The notes beneath the pieces are model-generated. The model was given only the letters and a program-made list of their open reading frames with translations, had not been told where the DNA came from and ran no database searches. Source: UMGS1649 sp045651205 (GTDB lineage Bacteria; Bacillota; Clostridia; TANB77; CAG-465). From it: DNA of 34,668 nt. The translations under genes and the position numbers were made by a program. The stretch lies in the NCBI GenBank assembly GCA_045651205.1, contig JAZRSA010000065.1:1-34668 (forward strand), written 5' to 3'. Below are positions 30,651 through 34,668 of the stretch, piece after piece. The number at the start of each line of letters is the position of its first letter. Position 1 is the first letter of the stretch.

Positions 30651-31220
30651 ATGGAAAATAAAATAACATTTGAAGATATACAAAGAGCAAATGAAACAAT
30701 TATGACAACTGATATTAAGGGTAAAAATTATGCAGAAGTCAATCAAAGAATTAAAGCGTTTAGAATGATTTACCCAACAGGGATAATTGAAACTGAACTA
30801 TTAAGTAATGAAAATGGAGTATGTATTTTCAAAGCAATAGTAGGTTATAGAGAAGATGGAGAACTTTATAAATTAGCAACAGGTACAGCATACGAAAAAG
30901 AAGGAAGTACATTCATTAACAAAACATCATACATAGAGAATTGTGAAACATCAGCAATAGGTAGAGCATTAGGTATAGCAGGATTTGGAATAGATACAAG
31001 TGTAGCAAGTGCCGAAGAAGTACAAAATGCTATTAAAAATCAAGAAGCAGAAAAAGAAGAGATTTTAAAACTAACAGCAGAGTTAAAAACATTAGTTGCT
31101 ACAACTGATACAGATTACGACAAATTGTTGGCCCATTACAAAGTAACAACTAATAAAGATATGTCATTAGAACAACTAAGGGATGCAGTAGAGAAGTTAA
31201 GAAAAAAGGTTGGTGAATAA
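30651..31220 (+). CDS. Putative single-strand annealing recombinase (Rad52/ERF-like)
   Basis: 189 residues. Segments KGKNYAEVNQRIKAFRMIYP, a beta-hairpin region (ENGVCIFKAIVGYREDG) and a conserved-looking TSYIENCETSAIGRALGIAG then GFGIDTSVASAEEVQNAI resemble phage annealing proteins, in which an S-A-I-G-R-A-L helix follows beta strands. The C-terminal 55 residues are a charged helical tail that could recruit SSB. The context supports it: SSB, a NinB-like protein and RusA follow. No exonuclease partner is seen. Family placement between ERF and other Rad52-fold groups is uncertain. AGGAGG precedes the ATG. Confidence 0.6.
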   Translation: MENKITFEDIQRANETIMTTDIKGKNYAEVNQRIKAFRMIYPTGIIETELLSNENGVCIFKAIVGYREDGELYKLATGTAYEKEGSTFINKTSYIENCETSAIGRALGIAGFGIDTSVASAEEVQNAIKNQEAEKEEILKLTAELKTLVATTDTDYDKLLAHYKVTTNKDMSLEQLRDAVEKLRKKVGE

Positions 31221-31221
31221 T

Positions 31222-31461
31222 ATGTATCTAAAATTAGAAGATGAAATGTTAAAGAGAATACAAAGTATTACACTAACAGACTACGAAGCAAAGTTAGGTT
31301 ATGTGCCAGCTGAAAATGTAACAGAAATGATTGCAGATTTAATATTAGAAATAGGTTGTTTAGAAGAAAGAATAAAAGATATTGAACAAGATAGAGATGA
31401 TAACTATAAACCTATCAGTTATGCAGAACAAGTAGGTTATAACGAAAGAGATTTTTATTAG
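31222..31461 (+). CDS. Small acidic protein between annealing protein and SSB
   Basis: 79 residues from ATG 31222, the start that does not overlap the previous stop; an in-frame GTG at 31213 is possible. MYLKLEDEMLKRIQSITLTD, then a helix LEERIKDIEQDRDDNYKP. Acidic and helical, no motif. Located inside the recombination cassette, so a partner of SSB or the annealing protein is possible. Confidence 0.55.
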   Translation: MYLKLEDEMLKRIQSITLTDYEAKLGYVPAENVTEMIADLILEIGCLEERIKDIEQDRDDNYKPISYAEQVGYNERDFY

Positions 31462-31470
31462 GAGGAAATT

Positions 31471-31830
31471 ATGAATATTACAAACGATTATCCAGTAATG
31501 ATTTTTAGAAGAGACAACGAATACGGAACATTTTATACAGTAGGAATGTCTAAAAAAGATAAGAACGGAAACTACATAAACGGTTATATGCCTTGCCAAT
31601 TTAAACAAGGTGTATCAGTAGAAGATAAAACAAAAATATATATTAAGAGTGCTTGGTTAACATTCTATTTAAAAGATAAAGAGACTAAACCATACATCTT
31701 TATTAATGAGTTTGAAACATTAGAAGGAACAATGCAACAAGCAAAACAAGTACAACCTAAATCTGATCCTTTTGAAGAAATGGGTATGCAAGTTCAATTA
31801 GATGACGGAAATATGGAATTACCATTCTAA
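31471..31830 (+). CDS. ssb: Single-stranded DNA-binding protein (phage SSB)
   Basis: 119 residues. An OB-fold-like beta region (YPVMIFRRDNEYGTFYTVGM, later IKSAWLTFYLKDKETKPYIF) is followed by a disordered linker and an acidic tail ending DDGNMELPF. The acidic tip with final Pro-Phe is the hallmark of SSB proteins and binds helicase-loader and recombination partners. The sequence is diverged from host SSB, as in other phage versions. RBS TAGGAGG. Coats single-stranded DNA at the phage replication fork. Confidence 0.75.
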   Translation: MNITNDYPVMIFRRDNEYGTFYTVGMSKKDKNGNYINGYMPCQFKQGVSVEDKTKIYIKSAWLTFYLKDKETKPYIFINEFETLEGTMQQAKQVQPKSDPFEEMGMQVQLDDGNMELPF

Positions 31831-31840
31831 GAGGTAAAAC

Positions 31841-32302
31841 ATGATAGGAAATAGTCAGGAAATAGTAAAGTGGTTATTCGATCAAGACAGAGAAAAGCAA
31901 TTTGAAATAAAAGAACATAAAGAAAAAAGGTCTTTAAATGCTAATTCCTATTGTTGGGTGCTAATAGGAAAGATAGCAGAAGTGTTAGGTAATACAAAAG
32001 AAGAAGTATATAGAGAATACATAAAGCACAAAGGTATTTACAGAATTATAACCATAGATAGCAAAGCAGCACCTACATTTATCAAGTTATGGAACGATAA
32101 AGGGTTAGGTTGGATATGTGAAACGAGCGAAACTAAAATAGTAGGTTTAATTGATGTTGTAGCCTATTATGGTACAAGCAGTTACAACACTAAGCAAATG
32201 GCAAGTTTTATAGATTATATAGTACAGGAAGCAAAACAATTAGGTATTCAAACGCTAACGCCTGATGAAATAGAAAGATTAAAAACAACGTGGGGAGTAT
32301 AA
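31841..32302 (+). CDS. NinB-like recombination protein
   Basis: 153 residues. EIKEHKEKRSLNANSYCWVL followed by IGKIAEVLGNTKEEVYREYI fits the NinB (YbcN/Orf) pattern: a basic K-x-R-[S/T] strand, N-A-x-x, then helices. NinB-type proteins bind single-stranded DNA and aid RecFOR-like loading in phage recombination. It lies between SSB and RusA, as in many Firmicutes phages. The RusA start follows its stop directly (TAA-ATG). Confidence 0.6.
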   Translation: MIGNSQEIVKWLFDQDREKQFEIKEHKEKRSLNANSYCWVLIGKIAEVLGNTKEEVYREYIKHKGIYRIITIDSKAAPTFIKLWNDKGLGWICETSETKIVGLIDVVAYYGTSSYNTKQMASFIDYIVQEAKQLGIQTLTPDEIERLKTTWGV

Positions 32303-32662
32303 ATGACATACGAAATCAATATGAAGTTACCTAGCTTAAACGATTATATCCGAGTATGCCGATGCAATAAATATCAAGCAGCTAAATTTAAGGCTGATAT
32401 AGAGCAAGAAATAGGCTATTACTTAACGAAAATGCCTAAATGGGATAATCCTATTAAGATACATTTTACGTGGATAGAAGGCAATAAAAAGCGTGATTTA
32501 GACAATATATGTTTTGCAAAGAAATTTATATTAGATGCTATGGTGAAAAGCCAAAAATTAAAAGATGACAATAGAAAATGTGTAACAGCATTTACAGATA
32601 ATTTTGAGTACGGAAAAGAAACAAAAGTAATTTTAAGAATAGAGGAGATTAAAAATGATTGA
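32303..32662 (+). CDS. rusA: RusA-family Holliday junction resolvase
   Basis: 119 residues. The signature KKRDLDNICFAKKFILDAMV followed by KLKDDNRK holds the acidic residues (Asp-x-Asp-Asn and the later Asp) that bind metal in RusA. LPSLNDYIR at the start is also usual for the family. Cuts four-way junctions made during phage recombination. Length matches the family (about 120). Overlaps the next gene by 8 bases. Confidence 0.88.
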   Translation: MTYEINMKLPSLNDYIRVCRCNKYQAAKFKADIEQEIGYYLTKMPKWDNPIKIHFTWIEGNKKRDLDNICFAKKFILDAMVKSQKLKDDNRKCVTAFTDNFEYGKETKVILRIEEIKND

Positions 32663-32987
32663 GTTAAGAAGATACGGAACTAACCCAACATTAGAAACAC
32701 GATCAGAAAGTTATGAGACAGTAGACAAAACAAAAAGATATAAACAAATTATAGAAATAATGATAGATAACAAAGAGCCTATGAGTGCTAAAGAAATCAG
32801 TATGGAAATGTATAAAAGGGGTTATACACCTACAGGGGAACGTAATTTTTCAAGTCCGAGAATTACAGAATTATTAAAGAACGGAATATTAGATGTAATA
32901 GGTAAAAAGAAATGTAGATTTACTGGTAAGACAGTATCGGTATATCGTTTGTTAGAAAATCAAACTAATATATATGAATTTATTTAA
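32655..32987 (+). CDS. Winged-helix-like DNA-binding protein
   Basis: 110 residues. A polar N-terminus (1-25), then a helical segment YKQIIEIMIDNKEPMSAKEI, EMYKRGYTPTGERNFSSPRI and TELLKNGILDVIGKKKCRFT followed by TVSVYRL. This is a helix-helix-wing order (Met-Ser-Ala-Lys-Glu-Ile ... Pro-Arg-Ile-Thr-Glu-Leu ... wing with Tyr-Arg-Leu) like phage winged-helix regulators. Target unknown. AGAGGAG precedes its ATG within the RusA gene. Confidence 0.55.
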   Translation: MIELRRYGTNPTLETRSESYETVDKTKRYKQIIEIMIDNKEPMSAKEISMEMYKRGYTPTGERNFSSPRITELLKNGILDVIGKKKCRFTGKTVSVYRLLENQTNIYEFI

Positions 32988-32996
32988 GGAGGACTA

Positions 32997-33131
32997 ATGG
33001 AAGAAAAAATATTAACAGAAATAACTGAATGTTGTGAAACTTGTCCTTTGTGTCAAAGGTGTCCAGAAGAAGAGTGTGTTTTATGGAGAATAGAACAATT
33101 AATGATAAATGATAACAAGGAGGAGCAATGA
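32997..33131 (+). CDS. Tiny Cys-rich protein, 44 residues
   Basis: MEEKILTEITECCETCPLCQ followed by RCPEEECVLWRIEQL contains six Cys in 16 residues (C-C-x2-C-x2-C-x2-C-x4-C), likely a zinc or iron-sulfur cluster site. AAGGAGGA precedes it by four bases, and its TGA overlaps the methyltransferase start (ATGA). Similar short Cys-rich ORFs occur before methyltransferase genes in Firmicutes phages; function unknown. Confidence 0.6.
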   Translation: MEEKILTEITECCETCPLCQRCPEEECVLWRIEQLMINDNKEEQ

Positions 33132-34021
33132 TAAGAATTTTAGAGTTGTTTGGAGGTATAGGAGCATTAACAAAGGCATTTAAAAGATTAGGAATACCAC
33201 ATAAAGTTGTTGATTATGTAGAGATAGATAAATATGCAGTAGCTTCATACAATGCTATGAATGGTACTAATTTTGAACCACAAGATATATGTGAATGGGA
33301 TAAAGATATAGAGGTAGATTTAATTATGCATGGATCACCTTGTCAAGATTTTTCTCTGGCGGGTCTTCAAAAATCAGGCGACAAAGGTAGTGGAACTCGT
33401 TCAAGTTTGATGTGGGAAACCATTAGAATAGTAGAAAAGTTAAAACCTAAATATGTAATATGGGAAAATGTTAAAAACTTATTAAGCAAGAAGCATAGAC
33501 ATAACTTTGATGCCTATTTAGAAACAATGGAACAACTAGGATATACAAGTTATTATCAAGTATTAAATGCTAAAGATTATGGAATACCACAAAATAGAGA
33601 AAGGGTATTTACTGTTAGCGTTAGAAAAGACATTGATAAAGGTTATGTATTTCCACAACCACAAGAACTTAAATTAAGGCTTAAAGATATGTTGGAAGAT
33701 GAAGTTGATGAAAAATATTATTTGACAGATAGTATGATTAATTATCTTGAAAATGGAAAATATCAATCATCAAAAGTAAGTAACAAATTAAAACAAACTA
33801 ATACAGGTATTTGTCCGACATTAGATACAATGCAAGGTGGAAATAGACAACCTTTTGTAAGAGTTAAAAATGCAACAAAAAAAGGCTATTTAGAAGCACA
33901 TGAAGGAGATAGTGTTAATTTAGCTTATCCTGATAGTAAAACAAGAAGGGGTAGAGTAGGAGAACAAGTAAGTCAAACGTTGCAAACTAGCGATAATATG
34001 GGAGTGGTAGTAAATGAATAA
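33128..34021 (+). CDS. DNA cytosine-C5 methyltransferase, N-terminal part (motifs I-VIII and TRD)
   Basis: 297 residues. Motif I ILELFGGIGALTKAFKRLG (SAM binding), motif IV HGSPCQDFSLAG with the catalytic Cys, motif VI WENVKN, and motif VIII QNRERVF are all present, then a variable target-recognition region. Motifs IX and X are missing here; they are encoded by the next ORF, which starts in the last eight bases in another frame. No restriction endonuclease is nearby, so it probably protects phage DNA from host restriction. The target sequence cannot be told. Confidence 0.88.
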   Translation: MIRILELFGGIGALTKAFKRLGIPHKVVDYVEIDKYAVASYNAMNGTNFEPQDICEWDKDIEVDLIMHGSPCQDFSLAGLQKSGDKGSGTRSSLMWETIRIVEKLKPKYVIWENVKNLLSKKHRHNFDAYLETMEQLGYTSYYQVLNAKDYGIPQNRERVFTVSVRKDIDKGYVFPQPQELKLRLKDMLEDEVDEKYYLTDSMINYLENGKYQSSKVSNKLKQTNTGICPTLDTMQGGNRQPFVRVKNATKKGYLEAHEGDSVNLAYPDSKTRRGRVGEQVSQTLQTSDNMGVVVNE

Positions 34022-34259
34022 TTTAAGAATAAGAAAATTAACACCAAAAGAATGTTGGAGATTAATGGGATTTGATGATGAAGACTTTGAAAAGGCAGCT
34101 AAAGTAAATAGCAACACTCAATTATATAAACAAGCAGGAAATAGCATAGTAGTAAATGTATTAGAAGCAATATTAACTAATCTATTGCTCAATAGTGAAC
34201 AAACTGAAACAGATGTTATAGACGGTCAAATGACTATATATGACTACATAGCAAGTTAA
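34014..34259 (+). CDS. DNA cytosine-C5 methyltransferase, C-terminal part (motifs IX-X)
   Basis: 81 residues beginning MNNLRIRKLTPKECWRLMGF (motif IX: R-x-L-T-x-x-E-x-x-R-L-M-G-F) and ending in YKQAGNSIVVNVLEAI (motif X, G-N-S-[I/V]). ATGAATAA couples its start to the stop of the N-terminal part in a +1 frame. Either a natural two-subunit enzyme (as known for M.AquI and M.EcoHK31I) or a recent frameshift of a single gene. Confidence 0.82.
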   Translation: MNNLRIRKLTPKECWRLMGFDDEDFEKAAKVNSNTQLYKQAGNSIVVNVLEAILTNLLLNSEQTETDVIDGQMTIYDYIAS

Positions 34260-34271
34260 GAAAGGGGAAAT

Positions 34272-34481
34272 ATGAAAGAGTTAGATTTTAAAGAATTTAT
34301 AAAAGAAAAAGCGACTAAAAACGATGCTTGTTATTACTACAAAGACTACCCAACAGAAGTACAAGAAAGTCTAGAAAATGTGTATAAGGCATGTTGGAGA
34401 TTTAATTTAAGAAACAGGCAAACAATATATATGTTAAACGAGATATTAAAACCATACGATTTAATGGGAATGTTGAAGTAA
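34272..34481 (+). CDS. Small early protein, unknown function
   Basis: 69 residues. MKELDFKEFIKEKATKNDAC then YYYKDYPTEVQESLENVYKA and LRNRQTIYMLNEILKPYDLM. Helical, no recognisable motif. AAAGGGG precedes the ATG. Confidence 0.55.
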   Translation: MKELDFKEFIKEKATKNDACYYYKDYPTEVQESLENVYKACWRFNLRNRQTIYMLNEILKPYDLMGMLK

Positions 34482-34491
34482 GGAGTGCAAA

Positions 34492-34668
34492 ATGTTTGAT
34501 ATAGATAAGATAATTAATGAAAGTAACAAAAAAATGATATATGGCGAAAAGCCTGAACTACCCAAAAAATTAGATATTACATTTAGACCTGGTGGTAGTT
34601 GTGAAACATTAATAAATAATAAAATTATGCTAGATGAACAAATAGAAGAAATAGCAGAAACTATAAAA
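34492..34668 (+). CDS. Unidentified early gene, 3' truncated by window end
   Basis: Open frame from ATG 34492 (GTAAGGAG eight bases upstream) to the window edge, 59 codons without a stop. Starts MFDIDKIINESNKKMIYGEK; later FRPGGSCETLINNKIMLDEQ. Not recognised; continues beyond the window. Confidence 0.5.
   Translation, partial: MFDIDKIINESNKKMIYGEKPELPKKLDITFRPGGSCETLINNKIMLDEQIEEIAETIK

Overview
The window is a continuous stretch of the genome of a temperate bacteriophage with a low-GC Gram-positive host, most likely a gut Bacilli/Erysipelotrichia/Clostridia-type Firmicute. This rests on the strongly AT-rich sequence, AGGAGG-type ribosome binding sites before nearly every gene, an r1t-type holin with a GH25 lysozyme, a large serine integrase, a Phg_2220_C-type replication initiator and a BspA-like leucine-rich-repeat adhesin. 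UGA is used as a stop and no tRNA or chromosomal gene was seen. Both ends cut through phage genes (portal on the left, an unidentified early gene on the right).

Left block (1-23079, + strand, late genes): portal, scaffold, major capsid, small head-associated proteins, a repeat/LRR adhesin, head-tail adaptor, P22 gp10-like hub, a Gln-rich probable ejection protein, and a 2102-residue polyvalent protein carrying an HELLH zincin motif and an LPD38-like region. Three tail-fibre proteins follow (one with an S74 self-cleaving chaperone), then a collar/tip protein and a lysis cassette (XhlA-like protein, holin, GH25 endolysin). No tape measure, tail-tube or sheath gene lies between capsid and lysis, so the virion is probably short-tailed. 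Intrinsic terminators follow portal, capsid, the XhlA-like gene and the endolysin.

Middle block (23080-28037): after the late terminator come a strong sigma-A promoter, a membrane protein, a small HTH protein and a 55-residue cold-shock-like protein, which is convergent with the leftward lysogeny operon. That operon runs leftward: XRE repressor 1, XRE repressor 2, two tiny membrane proteins, large serine integrase, HNH protein, tiny zinc-finger ORF. A strong dyad between integrase and HNH is an attP candidate. Because lysis, integrase and replication are contiguous with no host DNA, the window looks like the free or circular (attP) form of the phage, not an integrated copy.

Right block (28038-34668, + strand, early genes): a Cro-like protein, a replication initiator with degenerate 15-bp iterons in its linker, a G39P-like helicase loader, several tiny proteins, a putative single-strand annealing protein, SSB, NinB-like and RusA recombination proteins, a winged-helix protein, and a C5 DNA methyltransferase split into two overlapping ORFs.

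The most informative non-coding signal is a five-copy operator TAAC-N6-GTTA around the repressor 1/Cro-like promoter region and before the replication initiator. Repressor 2 has a different palindrome and a GAAC-N4-GTTC (LexA/DinR-like) box. Other points worth a second look are a domain inserted inside the integrase zinc ribbon, a tRNA T-arm-like leader after the capsid gene, a membrane-helix-like tail on the endolysin, and a nested ORF in the giant gene. All functional calls are by eye from motifs; no database search was run.
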